Shown here: in pieces, positions 1 to 9,515 of the stretch
Position numbering within the stretch: the stretch's first letter is position 1
Layout: each line of letters opens with the position of its first letter
Assembly (NCBI RefSeq): GCF_014649875.1
Contig: NZ_BMTW01000001.1
Span: 1-64,000 of the forward strand
Length of the DNA: 64,000 nt
Direction: 5' to 3'
From: Streptomyces rubiginosohelvolus
GTDB lineage: Bacteria > Actinomycetota > Actinomycetes > Streptomycetales > Streptomycetaceae
Translations under genes and position numbers: made by a program
The notes under the pieces: model-generated
The model's database searches: none
Told to the model about the DNA's origin: nothing
The model's input: the letters and a program-made list of their open reading frames with translations, nothing else

Positions 1-375
1 TTCAACAAGTACGACGTCGAGTGGTACGGCGAACGCGGCCGCACGATCTTCTTCCAGAACGAGAAGGCGTACGACGCCCCGAACCAGGAGGCGATCCAGA
101 ACGGCGACACGAAGGGCTACGCGGCCTACCGGGTCGACGACTCGGTCGACGAGCACGAGGGCTGGGGCATGGGCAGCTACTGCTACTACAACGTCGACCC
201 GACGATCATCCAGGAGCACGGCTTCAAGGCACCGGTGAAGCCCGGCGTGAAGTTCCACAGCCTGATCGTCGTCTCGCTGGGCGGCAACGGCCAGTACGAG
301 CACGTGATCAACGACGTCGGCTCCCCTACGTCGGGCACGGAGACGGTCCCGTCCCAGGTGGTGAACTTCCCTTAG
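1..375 (+). CDS. C-terminal fragment of a probable secreted protein (5' end outside window)
   Basis: The reading frame is open from the first base and stops with TAG at 373-375, giving the last 124 residues of a longer protein. The tail is rich in aromatic residues, Gly, Asn and Asp and has no membrane segment or charged tail. This fits the end of an extracellular beta-rich domain. It resembles from memory the C-terminus of large Streptomyces exported proteins labelled coagulation-factor 5/8 or right-handed beta-helix proteins, but I see no catalytic motif, so the function is left open. It converges with the next gene and is followed by a hairpin. Confidence 0.6.
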   Translation, partial: FNKYDVEWYGERGRTIFFQNEKAYDAPNQEAIQNGDTKGYAAYRVDDSVDEHEGWGMGSYCYYNVDPTIIQEHGFKAPVKPGVKFHSLIVVSLGGNGQYEHVINDVGSPTSGTETVPSQVVNFP

Positions 376-401
376 TCCTCTCCGGCTGAGGGAGTCGTAC
401 G

Positions 402-442
402 GAAGCGGGGTCCGGCTGCTGGTGAGCGCCGGGCCCCGCTTC
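402..442 (+). terminator. Rho-independent-type terminator for the partial gene
   Basis: Arms 402-415 and 429-442 pair as a 14-bp stem (GAAGCGGGG with CCCCGCTTC at the base, one G-U pair) around a 13-nt loop, starting 27 nt after the stop. There is no strong T run, which is common in Streptomyces. Confidence 0.6.
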
Positions 443-508
443 GCCGCGGGCGCTGCGGTTCCGCCCGAGGGCGGGCCGCCTGTCGGCCGGCCCTCCCTGC
501 CCGGGAAG

Positions 509-552
509 GACTCCGCCCCCGGCCGGAGACGTTCCCGGGCGGGGGCGGAGTC
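509..552 (-). terminator. Terminator hairpin downstream of the VanW-type gene
   Basis: Arms 509-520 (GACTCCGCCCCC) and 541-552 are perfectly complementary over 12 bp. On the minus strand the hairpin begins about 30 nt after the stop codon at 583. The convergent intergenic region therefore carries one hairpin for each gene. Confidence 0.6.
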
Positions 553-582
553 GTGGAGCGATGGCGCGGCTGCCGCGGGGGC

Positions 583-2847
583 TCAGCCCTCGCCGGTCAG
601 GCTGATGGTGACCGTGCGCTCGGCCGGGGTCTTCCCGGCCAGGGCGGTCTTCATCGCCTGGGCCACGTCGTCCGGGCCGACCTGGTGCTTCTTCCCGTCG
701 GCCTTGACGGCCATGATGCCGTCGAAGACACCGTCCAGAAGCGTGTCGATCGCCTTCTTGTCGTAGACGTCGACCAGACGGCCGTCGACCGGCTTCATGG
801 ACAGGATCTGCGGCAACGACCTGGCCGGGCCGAACTGGATCTGCTTGGGACCGGCCTTGATGGTGATCAGACCGGACATCGCGGGCTCGGCGAACTCCTT
901 CATCGCCCGGTTCAGTTCGGCCTGGGTGATGGTGGGTTCGCTGGTGGTGACGGGAAGTTCGACCAGGTTGGCCTTCCCGGTCTGGACCTGGGCGCGGTAG
1001 GCGTCCCGGACCGAGATCAGGGACTGGCCGGCGTCCAGCGTCTTGCCCGGCTTGCCCGGCACCGCCACGGCCTTGTTCGGCTCGAAGCGGATCGTGCCGT
1101 CGTTGGCCGAGCCGGAAGCGCCCGCCAGGTCGGTCAGCGCCACGCCGAGCTTCTCCTCGTCGACCGGGATCACCGGGTCGGCGGGGCGCTCCCCGCCGAA
1201 CAGCGAACCGATCACCGAGACGGGGTTGTAGTCGCTGCCCGCCGCGCCGCGCACGGTCTCCTGGCTGTCCAGGGTGAGACCGGCCTTCTCCGGGTCGAGC
1301 TTCTCCTCCTTGCCGTCCACGGACAGCGTCATGGGGGCCTTGGCCCGCTCGCCGAGGGCGGCTTCGAGCTTGGTGACCGCCTCTTCCTTCGAGCCGCCGC
1401 CGATGTCGACGCCGAGCACCGTCGTGCCCTTGGGGACCTCGGCGTGGTTCAGCAGGAGGCCCGCCCCGTACGCGATGCCGAGCAGCACGACCGCGGCCAC
1501 CCCGAGCAGGACCAGCTTGGAGCGGCCCTTCTTCGCGGGGGCGGAGGCGGGGGCGGCGGCCTGCGGTGCGGGGCGCGGAGCGGCGGGACCCGGCGTGGGA
1601 ACACCCGGTCCGCCCGGTCCGCCGGGACCGCCGTGGCCCGTCACCGGGCCGCCGGGGGTGCCCGGCCCGCCCGGGAACGTGGCGCGGGGCTCGCTGGGCA
1701 CCACGGGGATGCCGCTCGTCAGCGTGTCGCCCGAGACATGGCCGCCGGGGCCGGGTTCGGGCGCCGGGGCCTGCGGCGTGAGGATCGCGGTGTCGTCGGA
1801 CATCCGGGGTACGCCGCCGGGGGTGCCCGGGACCATCGGGCCGGGGCCGCCGAGCCCCGGGACGCCGTCGAGGTTCGGGGTCAGCGAGGAGGTGCCGGTG
1901 ACCGGTCCCGTGGTGGGGCCGGACGGGCCGGGCGTCCGCACTCCGGGGCCGGGGGTGGCACGCGGGCCGCCGCCGGGGGGCTCGGAGCCGTAGCCGTCGA
2001 GCGCGCTGCGGGCGGGGCCGGAGCCCGGCGCACCCGGTCCGCCGCCGGACGCCGGGGCGTCCGAGAAGTACGGCAGGTCGGGGCGCGAGCGGCCCGCGCC
2101 ACCGTCGGGCGCACCACCAGGGCCGCCGGGACCACCCGGACCACCCGAACCCGGGCCGCCGGGACCACCGGAGGCCGGGCCGCCGGGACCGCCCTGGCCG
2201 CCCGCGCCACCGGGACCGCCCTGGCCGCCCGCGCCACCGGGACCGCCTGCGCCCGCGCCACCGGGACCACCGGGCGCACCGGTGCCCTGGCCGGCTGCCG
2301 CCGGTCCGGCGGCCGGGGTCTTGCGCGGGGCGAACCAGTCGCTGCCGCTCTTCTCCCGGGCCGGCTTCTCCCCGGGCGTCGGGTCGGCGGCCGGGACGCC
2401 GTCCCGGGACCGGTCCGCGGGCGCGCCGCCGTTCGAACCGGCGCTCGGGCCGCCGGAGCGGTCCGGGGATCCGGCACCGGCGCTCGCGCTCGCACCGGGA
2501 CCCGGTGCGGCCGGCGGTGTGCCGGGGCGCGGGGTCGCGCCGGTGCGCTCCGCGTCGGAACGGCCGCCGCCGGAGATGTCGCTCTCCGCCATCGGCGTAC
2601 GCATCACGACCGGCGGGATGGGACGCGAGCCGGGGATGTTGATCCGGATGCGCGTCGTCAGCGTCGTCTCGGTCTTCGGTTCCTCGGGCCGGGGCGGATC
2701 CACGGATTCCGGGTTCTCGTCAGAGCCGTCCTGCGACGGGTGCAGCGACGGATACTGGCGGGATCCGTACGGCGGCGTACCCGAGGGGTACGCGGCTCCG
2801 CCGCGGCCCTGGGGCCCGGAGGACGAACTGTCAGTTTCACGACTCAA
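583..2847 (-). CDS. Membrane-anchored VanW-type protein with PG_binding_4 repeats and a long Pro/Gly-rich N-terminal region
   Basis: This 754-residue protein starts with TTG at 2847, with GGGAGAA six bases upstream. Residues 1 to about 435 are low complexity, rich in Pro, Gly and Ser, with collagen-like Gly-Gly-Pro/Ala runs near residues 190-250. A Lys/Arg-flanked membrane segment follows at about 440-466. The remaining 290 residues read as the putative peptidoglycan-binding domain found in front of VanW domains (GVDIGG motif near the membrane, repeated beta-rich halves). No VanW domain follows, so the protein ends where many relatives continue. By topology the proline-rich part is cytoplasmic and the binding part faces the wall. 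A cell-envelope role is inferred; the substrate is unknown. Confidence 0.7.
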   Translation of the reverse strand: MSRETDSSSSGPQGRGGAAYPSGTPPYGSRQYPSLHPSQDGSDENPESVDPPRPEEPKTETTLTTRIRINIPGSRPIPPVVMRTPMAESDISGGGRSDAERTGATPRPGTPPAAPGPGASASAGAGSPDRSGGPSAGSNGGAPADRSRDGVPAADPTPGEKPAREKSGSDWFAPRKTPAAGPAAAGQGTGAPGGPGGAGAGGPGGAGGQGGPGGAGGQGGPGGPASGGPGGPGSGGPGGPGGPGGAPDGGAGRSRPDLPYFSDAPASGGGPGAPGSGPARSALDGYGSEPPGGGPRATPGPGVRTPGPSGPTTGPVTGTSSLTPNLDGVPGLGGPGPMVPGTPGGVPRMSDDTAILTPQAPAPEPGPGGHVSGDTLTSGIPVVPSEPRATFPGGPGTPGGPVTGHGGPGGPGGPGVPTPGPAAPRPAPQAAAPASAPAKKGRSKLVLLGVAAVVLLGIAYGAGLLLNHAEVPKGTTVLGVDIGGGSKEEAVTKLEAALGERAKAPMTLSVDGKEEKLDPEKAGLTLDSQETVRGAAGSDYNPVSVIGSLFGGERPADPVIPVDEEKLGVALTDLAGASGSANDGTIRFEPNKAVAVPGKPGKTLDAGQSLISVRDAYRAQVQTGKANLVELPVTTSEPTITQAELNRAMKEFAEPAMSGLITIKAGPKQIQFGPARSLPQILSMKPVDGRLVDVYDKKAIDTLLDGVFDGIMAVKADGKKHQVGPDDVAQAMKTALAGKTPAERTVTISLTGEG

Positions 2848-3022
2848 AGCAGGTTCTCCCGATTGGCTCCGCCGCCCGTACTTCCCCCATGCCGCAGGCC
2901 AGGGGACGGCTCGGCGCGCGCACCACCATACTGGCCGCCGCCGTCGGACACTCCGCGACCGGGTGAAACCTCCACCCGTGCCTCACACCTGTGGGGGTCT
3001 TTCCGGACCCGGACTTGGCACT

Positions 3023-3496
3023 TCACGTGCCGGACCGGCCGCTGTGGATGGCTGATTGCGGCACTTTGGACGTGGTGGCGCAGATCACAGCGACGGCCGT
3101 TCCGCCGAGCATGAAGAGCACCAGGCCGAGTTCGTCGCCGAAGACGTAGTCGCCCTCCGGCCGGCCGCTCAGCAGAAGGAAGACGGTGATGAACCAGCCG
3201 GCCGCCGGGGCGAGTGCGCCGATCTGGGTGCGGGTCAGGATCCGGCCGCCGTAGAAGAGGCCCGCGGAGCCCACCAGGGCGATGATCAACCCGCCCGGGA
3301 ACCAGGCCGCTTGGACGAGGGTTCCGGCGAGGGCGACGAGCGCGCCGAGGACCGCGAGGCCCAAGTAGGCGGCGATCCGGGCCGGGTTCGGCCGGGCGGC
3401 GAATCCGATGGGCTCGGGCTCCCTGGGGGGCGCGTTCCGTCGCGGCGCGTGGGAGGAGTCCGCGCGAACTCGGGACTTCTTGGGGTTGCCGCTCAT
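3023..3496 (-). CDS. DUF6113-type membrane protein, downstream partner of mshB
   Basis: This is a 157-residue protein with a basic N-terminal tail followed by four predicted membrane segments (about 41-60, 66-86, 94-112 and 122-141). The ATG at 3496-3494 overlaps the mshB stop as ATGA, so the two are translationally coupled. Longer in-frame starts exist but would lie entirely inside mshB. The adjacency of a small membrane protein to mshB is conserved in Streptomyces as I remember it, and the family is DUF6113. Its function is unknown; a link with mycothiol metabolism rests on gene position only. Confidence 0.75.
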   Translation of the reverse strand: MSGNPKKSRVRADSSHAPRRNAPPREPEPIGFAARPNPARIAAYLGLAVLGALVALAGTLVQAAWFPGGLIIALVGSAGLFYGGRILTRTQIGALAPAAGWFITVFLLLSGRPEGDYVFGDELGLVLFMLGGTAVAVICATTSKVPQSAIHSGRSGT

Positions 3497-4428
3497 GCCG
3501 CGCCTCCTTCGGCGCCCGGGACGCCCGCCGTGTCCGGGGCGTCGGCGCCCGGGACGCCCGCGAACAGGTCGCTCTCGCGCTCCGGTCCGGCCACGCCGCG
3601 AACGCCGCGCACGAGTTCGTAGCACTCGGTCGTCAGCAGGGGCTGGCCCAGGTCGTTGGAGAGGGCGAAGAAGGGGCCGTCGACCGCGATCTGGGTGGCG
3701 TGGGCGCGCATCGCCGCCGACTTCGCCCCGGCGTACGCCGATCCGTCGATCTCCGCGGTGATCTGCTCCGCGTCGGTCACGCCCGGGACGTCGGCCACGG
3801 CGGCGATGCCGGGGAAGGCGTCGGGCGCGGTGCTGCGCAGCCGGTCGAAGGCGGCTTCCAGCACCTCGCGCTCCACCCGGTTCCAGTAGATCTTGGCGAT
3901 GGTGTGCGGGGTGCCGGAGCCATGCGCCGGGTCGGCGGCGAGGTCGGCGGCGCGCATCGCGACGCGGTGGGCCTGGATGTGGTCGGGGTGGCCGTAGCCG
4001 CCGTCCGGGTCGTAGGTGATCAGGACCTGGGGGCGGACCTCGCGGATCACCTCGACGAGGTGGGCGGCGGCCTCGTCCACCGGGGTGGACCAGAAGGAGC
4101 CGGGGCGGCCGTTCTGTTCGGCGCCCATCATCCCGGAGTCCCGGTAGCGGCCCGCGCCGCCCAGGAAGCGGTGGTCGTTGATGCCGAGCTCCTGCATCGC
4201 CGCGGCCAGCTCGCCGACGCGGTGGGGGCCCAGCGCGTCGTCCCGGTCGGCGGTGAGACGGGCGAGCGCGGGCGGGATGACCTCGCCCTCCTCGCCGAGC
4301 GTGCACGTCACCAGGGTGACGTGGGCGCCCTCGGCCGCATACCTGGCCATGGTGGCGCCGTTGTTGATCGACTCGTCGTCGGGGTGCGCGTGCACGAGCA
4401 GCAGACGGCGGGCGGGGAGGTCCTTCAT
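3493..4428 (-). CDS. mshB: N-acetyl-1-D-myo-inositol-2-amino-2-deoxy-alpha-D-glucopyranoside deacetylase (mycothiol biosynthesis)
   Basis: MshB removes the acetyl group from GlcNAc-Ins to give GlcN-Ins, the second committed step of mycothiol synthesis in the cytoplasm. The 311-residue protein has the LmbE/PIG-L zinc motif AHPDDE (His15, Asp18) and the later ligand in [11 protein letters not shown]. Length and motif order match MshB rather than the mycothiol conjugate amidase Mca. I chose the ATG at 4428 because AGGGTGG lies just upstream; a GTG three codons earlier has no better site. The C-terminus carries a short Gly/Ala/Pro tail. It is the first gene of a pair with the DUF6113 gene. Confidence 0.9.
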   Translation of the reverse strand: MKDLPARRLLLVHAHPDDESINNGATMARYAAEGAHVTLVTCTLGEEGEVIPPALARLTADRDDALGPHRVGELAAAMQELGINDHRFLGGAGRYRDSGMMGAEQNGRPGSFWSTPVDEAAAHLVEVIREVRPQVLITYDPDGGYGHPDHIQAHRVAMRAADLAADPAHGSGTPHTIAKIYWNRVEREVLEAAFDRLRSTAPDAFPGIAAVADVPGVTDAEQITAEIDGSAYAGAKSAAMRAHATQIAVDGPFFALSNDLGQPLLTTECYELVRGVRGVAGPERESDLFAGVPGADAPDTAGVPGAEGGAA

Positions 4429-4509
4429 GGGGACCACCCTACGAGCCCGGAGGCCCCCCGTGCCCCCGCGCCCCTGCGCCCGCCGGCCGCCGGTCCCCGG
4501 CCGCCCGGG

Positions 4510-4704
4510 TCAGAACTTGATGCTGCTGATCATTCCCGCCACGTTGGTCGTCAGATCGGAGATGGTCGGTGCGATGGACGAGCTCGCGATGTAGAACCCG
4601 AGCAGCATGCAGACCACCGCGTGTCCTCCCTTCAGTCCGGATTTCCGGATCAGCAGGAAGACGATGATCGCCAGCAGCACTACCGCCGAAATCGAGAGCG
4701 CCAC
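4510..4704 (-). CDS. Small hydrophobic membrane protein, 64 residues
   Basis: A short gene with an N-terminal membrane segment (residues 3-19), a charged loop (RKSGLKGGH) and a second hydrophobic segment (about 29-46). It begins with ATG after a good purine-rich site (GGAGGTG 8-14 bases upstream on the minus strand). Codon use fits the genome, and it lies alone between mshB and a divergent peptidase gene. I recognise it as a conserved Streptomyces hypothetical at this position but know no function. Confidence 0.65.
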   Translation of the reverse strand: MALSISAVVLLAIIVFLLIRKSGLKGGHAVVCMLLGFYIASSSIAPTISDLTTNVAGMISSIKF

Positions 4705-4886
4705 GGCGGTTCACCTCCATCGGTACGTTCGGACGGTCGGAACGGGGGTACACGGAGCCAGCAGGTTCTTACCCACCGAGCGCTACGGATCATAACTATC
4801 CGTGCCAACGCATTGATCGGGGCACAGCAGCACGAGGGGCGCACGAACCGTGCCCCGCAGCCGAGTTGCGGGCTAAGTTCGGGGCC

Positions 4887-7013
4887 ATGACCTCGCAGAA
4901 GCTGTCCTTTCCCCGCCAGCACGCCCGGACCCAGCGCTTCACTCTCGGCGCACCTCGCGCCTTCACCGTCTCACCGGATGAGACACGTGTGATCTTCCTC
5001 CGGTCCACCTCCGGAACGGACCGGACCACCCGGCTCTGGGTGCTCGACCCGGCGACCGGCGAGGAGCGCATCGCCGCCGATCCGGACGTCCTGCTGGGCG
5101 GTTCGGCGGAGAAGCTGTCGGCTCAGGAGCGGGCCCGGCGGGAGCGGACCCGGGAGGGTTCGTCGGGGATCGTCTCCTACGCGGTGGACGCGGCGGCGGA
5201 GTTGGCCGCGTTCGCGCTGTCCGGAAAGGTGTACGTGGCCGAGCTGCGGGCCGGGACCGCGCGGGCGCTGCCGGTGCCGGGCCCGGTGATCGACCCCCGC
5301 CCGTCCCCCGACGGCCGGCGCATCGCGTACGTGGCCAAGGGCGCGCTGCGGGTGGTGGACGCGACGGGCGAGGGCGACCGGGCGCTGGCCGAGCCGGAGG
5401 ATCCCCAGGTCACCTATGGTCTGGCCGAGTTCATCGCGGCCGAGGAGATGCACCGCTACCGGGGCTTCTGGTGGTCGCCCGAGTCGGACCGGCTGCTGGT
5501 GGCGCGGGCCGACGAGAGCCCCGTACAGCGGTGGTACATCGCCGATCCGGCCCACCCCGGGCGCAAGCCGGCCGAGGTCGCCTACCCGGCGGCGGGGACG
5601 CCCAACGCGGAGGTGCGGCTCTTCGTCATGGACCTGGCGGGGGACCGTACCGAAGTGGTCTGGGACCGGGAGGCGTTCCCGTACCTGGCCCAGGTGCACT
5701 GGTCGTCCGCAGGTGCTCCGCTGCTGCTGGTGCAGGCCCGTGACCAGCGCAGTCAGCGGTATCTGGCGGTGGACCCGGAGACCGGTGCGACCCGGGTCGT
5801 CCATGTCGACGAGGACCCGGTCTGGCTGGATCTCTTCCCCGGGGTGCCCGCGTGGGCGCCGGACGGGCGGCTGGTGCGGATCGCCGACGAGGGCGGCGCG
5901 CGGGTGCTGGCGGTCGGGGACCGGCCGCTCACCGGGTCGCAGCTGCACGTCCAGGCAGTGCTGGACATCGGCGAGTCGGACATCCTGGTCTCGGCGGTGG
6001 CCGGTGAGGACGCGGTCGAACCGGAGATCGGACAGATCCATGTGTACCGGGTCAACGAGCTGGGAATCGAGCGGATTTCCGAAGGGGTGGGTGTGCACTC
6101 CGCGGTCCGCTCGGGCGCTCTGTCGGTGGTGGTCTCGGCCGTCCCCGAGGAGCCCGGAACCGCCGCGTGGGTCGTGCGGGACGGCAAGCGGCTGGTCCGC
6201 ATCGCGAGCTTCGCCCAGGAGCCGGTGCTCACCGCCCGCGTGACCCTCACCGAGGGGGGCGCACGGCGGATTCCGTGCGCCGTCCTGCTTCCGTCGGACT
6301 ACGAGGAGTCGGACGGTCCCCTTCCGGTCCTGATGGATCCGTACGGCGGCCCGCACGGCCGCCGGGTGGTCGCCGCCCACAACCCGCACCTGACCTCGCA
6401 GTGGTTCGCGGACCAGGGCTTCGCGGTGGTCGTGGCGGACGGGCGGGGCGCGCCGGGCCGCTCGCCGGCCTGGGAGAAGGCGGTACGGGACAACCTCGTG
6501 CTGACCATGGAGGACCAGGTCGAGGCGTTGCACGGGCTGGCGGACCGGTTCCCGCTCGATCTGTCCCGGGTGGCGATCCGGGGCTGGTCCTTCGGCGGCT
6601 ATCTGGCGGGGCTCGCGGTGCTGCGGCGGCCGGACGTCTTCCACGCGGCGGTCGTCGGGGCCCCGGTGACGGACCAGCGGCTGTACGACACCCACTACAC
6701 CGAGCGCTATCTCGGGGACCCGGCGAAGCAGCCGGAGGTGTACGCGTACAACTCGCTGCTCACCGACGACGGTCTCTCCGAGGCCGCCGACGAGGCCCGG
6801 CCGATGATGATCGTGCACGGTCTGGCCGACGACAACGTGGTGGTCGCGCACGCCCTGCGGCTGTCCTCGGCTCTGCTGGCGGCCGGGCGGCCGCACGAGG
6901 TGCTGCCGCTGAGCGGGGTGACGCACATGACGCCGCAGGAGCAGGTCGCGGAGAACCTGCTCCTGCTCCAGGTGGACTTCCTCAAGCGGTCGCTGGGGCT
7001 GACCGGCGCCTGA
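4887..7013 (+). CDS. S9 family (dipeptidyl-peptidase IV-type) serine peptidase
   Basis: A 708-residue prolyl-oligopeptidase-fold enzyme, probably cytoplasmic since no signal peptide is seen. The N-terminal 440 residues are repetitive and beta-rich (DPPIV N-terminal propeller, with SPDGRRIAYV-type blades). The C-terminal alpha/beta hydrolase carries the nucleophile elbow GWSFGGY (Ser568), Asp648 in LADDNVV and His680 in GVTHM. EFIAAEEMHRYRGFWWSP matches the DPPIV Glu-Glu region that binds the peptide N-terminus. ATG 4887 is preferred over the in-frame TTG at 4866. It stands near two oligopeptide permeases, so a role in degrading imported peptides is plausible but is inference. Confidence 0.88.
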   Translation: MTSQKLSFPRQHARTQRFTLGAPRAFTVSPDETRVIFLRSTSGTDRTTRLWVLDPATGEERIAADPDVLLGGSAEKLSAQERARRERTREGSSGIVSYAVDAAAELAAFALSGKVYVAELRAGTARALPVPGPVIDPRPSPDGRRIAYVAKGALRVVDATGEGDRALAEPEDPQVTYGLAEFIAAEEMHRYRGFWWSPESDRLLVARADESPVQRWYIADPAHPGRKPAEVAYPAAGTPNAEVRLFVMDLAGDRTEVVWDREAFPYLAQVHWSSAGAPLLLVQARDQRSQRYLAVDPETGATRVVHVDEDPVWLDLFPGVPAWAPDGRLVRIADEGGARVLAVGDRPLTGSQLHVQAVLDIGESDILVSAVAGEDAVEPEIGQIHVYRVNELGIERISEGVGVHSAVRSGALSVVVSAVPEEPGTAAWVVRDGKRLVRIASFAQEPVLTARVTLTEGGARRIPCAVLLPSDYEESDGPLPVLMDPYGGPHGRRVVAAHNPHLTSQWFADQGFAVVVADGRGAPGRSPAWEKAVRDNLVLTMEDQVEALHGLADRFPLDLSRVAIRGWSFGGYLAGLAVLRRPDVFHAAVVGAPVTDQRLYDTHYTERYLGDPAKQPEVYAYNSLLTDDGLSEAADEARPMMIVHGLADDNVVVAHALRLSSALLAAGRPHEVLPLSGVTHMTPQEQVAENLLLLQVDFLKRSLGLTGA

Positions 7014-7043
7014 GCCGCCCGCCGCGCCCCGTCCGCCCCCGGT

Positions 7044-8120
7044 TCACCAGCGGGGCGGCGGGGACGAGGGCGGGGGCCCGAAACCGCCGCCCGGTGGCGG
7101 ACCGAAGCCGGGGGCCTGCGGCGGCTGGTAGCCCTGCGGTCCGGGCCGGCCGGGCGCCGGGGCTCCCCAGCCGCCGCCCCAGGAGTTCGGGCCGCCCCAG
7201 GGGCCGGCGGCGGGGGTCCGTGCGGCGCCCTTGCGGGCGAGCAGGACGATCACGACGGCCCCGATGAGGAGCGAGCAGATCTGGCTCACCAGGGTCAGCT
7301 GCCCCTCGACGTCCAGGTCGGTGAACCGCTCGTACAGCTCGAAGTGGATGATGCGCGCCAGGCCCAGCGCCCCGGAGGCGAGGACGAACCCGCCCGCGAT
7401 CAGGCCGAGCGGTCGCGCGAGGGCCGCCCCGCCGACCGCGCCGAGGGCCGCCACCAGGGACATCAGGATGATCGCCACGGTGACCCAGCCGGGCGGCCCC
7501 TCGATGAGCGGGGTGTTCAGGGGCGCCCCGCCGATGAACCACTCGGGATAGAACCCGGACGGGAAGACGAAGGGCTGCCGGATCTCCCAGGCGGTGTAGA
7601 TCACTGCCTGAAGACCCAGGAGCAGGAAGACGGCCACCCCCGCACCCCGCCCCGGACCCGCCGGGCGCTCCTCGCCCTGCGGCACGGGGCGGCGGCCCGC
7701 CGTCCCCACGACGATCAGGGCGAGCCCGGCCACCAGCGCGGCGTACGTGGTGAGCAGTGCCCGGTCGCGGAGCTCCTCCGGGGCCGGGGCGTCGGCGACG
7801 GTCCAGACGCCGGGCAGCCGCAGGACGAAGGTCACGACGCCGGTGACGATCAGGACCGAGGCGGCGGAGGCCGAGCGGAGTGCCGCCACAGCGGCGGCGG
7901 CGTAGGCCAGCAGCAGGACGAGGCTGGTGGAGGTGGTGGTGGGCCGCACCATGTCCCGGAGGCTCGCGGTGCCCGACCAGTACTCCCAGACCGGCACCGG
8001 TCCGTCGGCGGCCCGTATGTCCCGCACGATCCAGGCGACGGCCATCAGTGCCAGCACCGCGCACAGAACGGCGCCGGTGATTCTTGCTCCCCGTGTAAGT
8101 GTCACCCGCTGATACTCCAT
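7044..8120 (-). CDS. Polytopic membrane protein with Pro/Gly-rich C-terminus
   Basis: A 358-residue protein of unknown function with about eight hydrophobic segments spread from residue 10 to about 295, followed by a 55-residue Pro/Gly-rich tail ending in FGPPPSSPPPRW. The ATG at 8120 is chosen because the in-frame extension upstream is Arg/Pro-rich non-coding-looking sequence and the first membrane segment then starts at residue 10. It converges with the S9 peptidase gene 30 bp away and lies downstream of the first opp operon in the same direction, separated by 189 bp. Confidence 0.75.
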   Translation of the reverse strand: MEYQRVTLTRGARITGAVLCAVLALMAVAWIVRDIRAADGPVPVWEYWSGTASLRDMVRPTTTSTSLVLLLAYAAAAVAALRSASAASVLIVTGVVTFVLRLPGVWTVADAPAPEELRDRALLTTYAALVAGLALIVVGTAGRRPVPQGEERPAGPGRGAGVAVFLLLGLQAVIYTAWEIRQPFVFPSGFYPEWFIGGAPLNTPLIEGPPGWVTVAIILMSLVAALGAVGGAALARPLGLIAGGFVLASGALGLARIIHFELYERFTDLDVEGQLTLVSQICSLLIGAVVIVLLARKGAARTPAAGPWGGPNSWGGGWGAPAPGRPGPQGYQPPQAPGFGPPPGGGFGPPPSSPPPRW

Positions 8121-8309
8121 TGCCCCGAACGGATGAACAAGGGCGTTCAGGGGGCGGGGCGTTGGCGGCGGGCGACCGGCCGGAGCGCCAGGACGACGCT
8201 CCGACCGGACCACGGCACCCGCACGGCCGTACGCTGATCAGCATGGGGCGTTCGTATATCGGAGCGGCGACGGCGGAGTTGCTTACGTGTTAACGATGCT
8301 GACGCCGGT

Positions 8310-9515
8310 TCATGACCTTTCGTCCCCCTCTGCCTCGGAAGTCTCCCCGTCCCCCGGCGCCTCCGCGGGCCCCGGGATCTCCAGCTCGCCCTCCGGGGGC
8401 ACCACGCGCTTCTCCTCCGCGAAGTGGCATGCGGAGTCGTGCCGGGCAGGGGTGTCGACGTGCCGGAACTCCGCGGGGACCGCCAGCAGCGGGACCTCCA
8501 GCTCGCACCGCTCCTGAGCCTTCCAGCAGCGGGTGCGGAAGCGGCAGCCGGAGGGGATGTTGGCGGGCGAGGGGACGTCGCCGTGCAGGATGATCCGTTC
8601 CCGGTGCTCGCGGGCGGTCGGGTCCGGGACGGGGACGGCGGACAGCAGCGCCTGGGTGTACGGGTGGGTGGGGTGGTCGTAGATCTCCGCGTCGGAGCCG
8701 ATCTCCACGATCCGGCCCAGGTACATCACGCCGACCCGGTCGGAGATGTGCCGGACGATGGACAGGTCGTGCGCGATGAAGACGAAGCTGAGGTTGAACT
8801 CCGCCTGGAGCCGGTCCAGCAGGTTGACCACCTGGGCCTGGACGGAGACGTCGAGCGCGGAGACCGGTTCGTCGGCGACGATGATCTCCGGGTTGAGGGC
8901 GAGGCCGCGCGCGATGCCGATGCGCTGGCGCTGCCCGCCGGAGAACTGGTGCGGATAGCGGTTGATGTACTCCGGGTTGAGCCCGACGACGTCCAGCAGG
9001 TCCTGCACCTTCTGGCGGCGGCTGCCCTTCGGGGCGACCTCGGGGTGGATCTCGTACGGCTCCCCGATGATGTCGCCGACCGTCATCCGCGGGTTCAGCG
9101 AGGTGTACGGGTCCTGGAACACCATCTGGATGTTGCGGCGGACCGCCTTCAGCGCCCGGCCGGACAGCTTGGAGATGTCCTCGCCCTTGTAGCGGATCGC
9201 CCCGGCGGTGGGGCGTTCCAGGTGGACGAGCATCTTGGCGACGGTGGACTTGCCGCAGCCCGACTCCCCCACGATGCCCAGCGTCTCGCCCGCGTACAGG
9301 TCGAAGTCGACGCCGTCGACGGCCCTGACCGCGCCGATCTGCCGCTTGAAGAGGATGCCCTGGGTGAGCGGGTAGTGCTTGGCGAGGCCGCGCACCTGGA
9401 GGATCGGGTCGCCCTCGGTGTACGGGGCGACCGCGTCCTCGCTCGCCTGGGAGAGCAGGGTGGAGCCGGCCGCGCCGCCACCGGTCCCCGCACCTTTGTC
9501 GCGGTCAGCGTGCAT
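8310..9515 (-). CDS. Oligopeptide ABC transporter ATP-binding protein (OppF/DppF type), operon 1
   Basis: This 401-residue ATPase powers peptide import together with the OppD-type partner. Walker A is GESGCGKS (83-90), the signature is FSGGQRQR (191-198), Walker B is IIVADEP (211-217), and the C-terminal oligo_HPY region holds Cys-rich GCRFRTRCW. The start at 9515 overlaps the upstream oppD-type stop by 11 bp. It is the last gene of a five-gene operon. It is closely similar to the paralogous ATPase at 14465-15613, differing mainly in the N-terminal 40 residues and the acidic C-terminal extension. Confidence 0.9.
   Translation of the reverse strand: MHADRDKGAGTGGGAAGSTLLSQASEDAVAPYTEGDPILQVRGLAKHYPLTQGILFKRQIGAVRAVDGVDFDLYAGETLGIVGESGCGKSTVAKMLVHLERPTAGAIRYKGEDISKLSGRALKAVRRNIQMVFQDPYTSLNPRMTVGDIIGEPYEIHPEVAPKGSRRQKVQDLLDVVGLNPEYINRYPHQFSGGQRQRIGIARGLALNPEIIVADEPVSALDVSVQAQVVNLLDRLQAEFNLSFVFIAHDLSIVRHISDRVGVMYLGRIVEIGSDAEIYDHPTHPYTQALLSAVPVPDPTAREHRERIILHGDVPSPANIPSGCRFRTRCWKAQERCELEVPLLAVPAEFRHVDTPARHDSACHFAEEKRVVPPEGELEIPGPAEAPGDGETSEAEGDERS

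Noticed and set aside
553..3114. 853-codon open frame on the plus strand
   Set aside because: It is antisense to the VanW-type gene, has Arg/Gly-rich composition with no domain, and lacks the third-position bias of real genes here.
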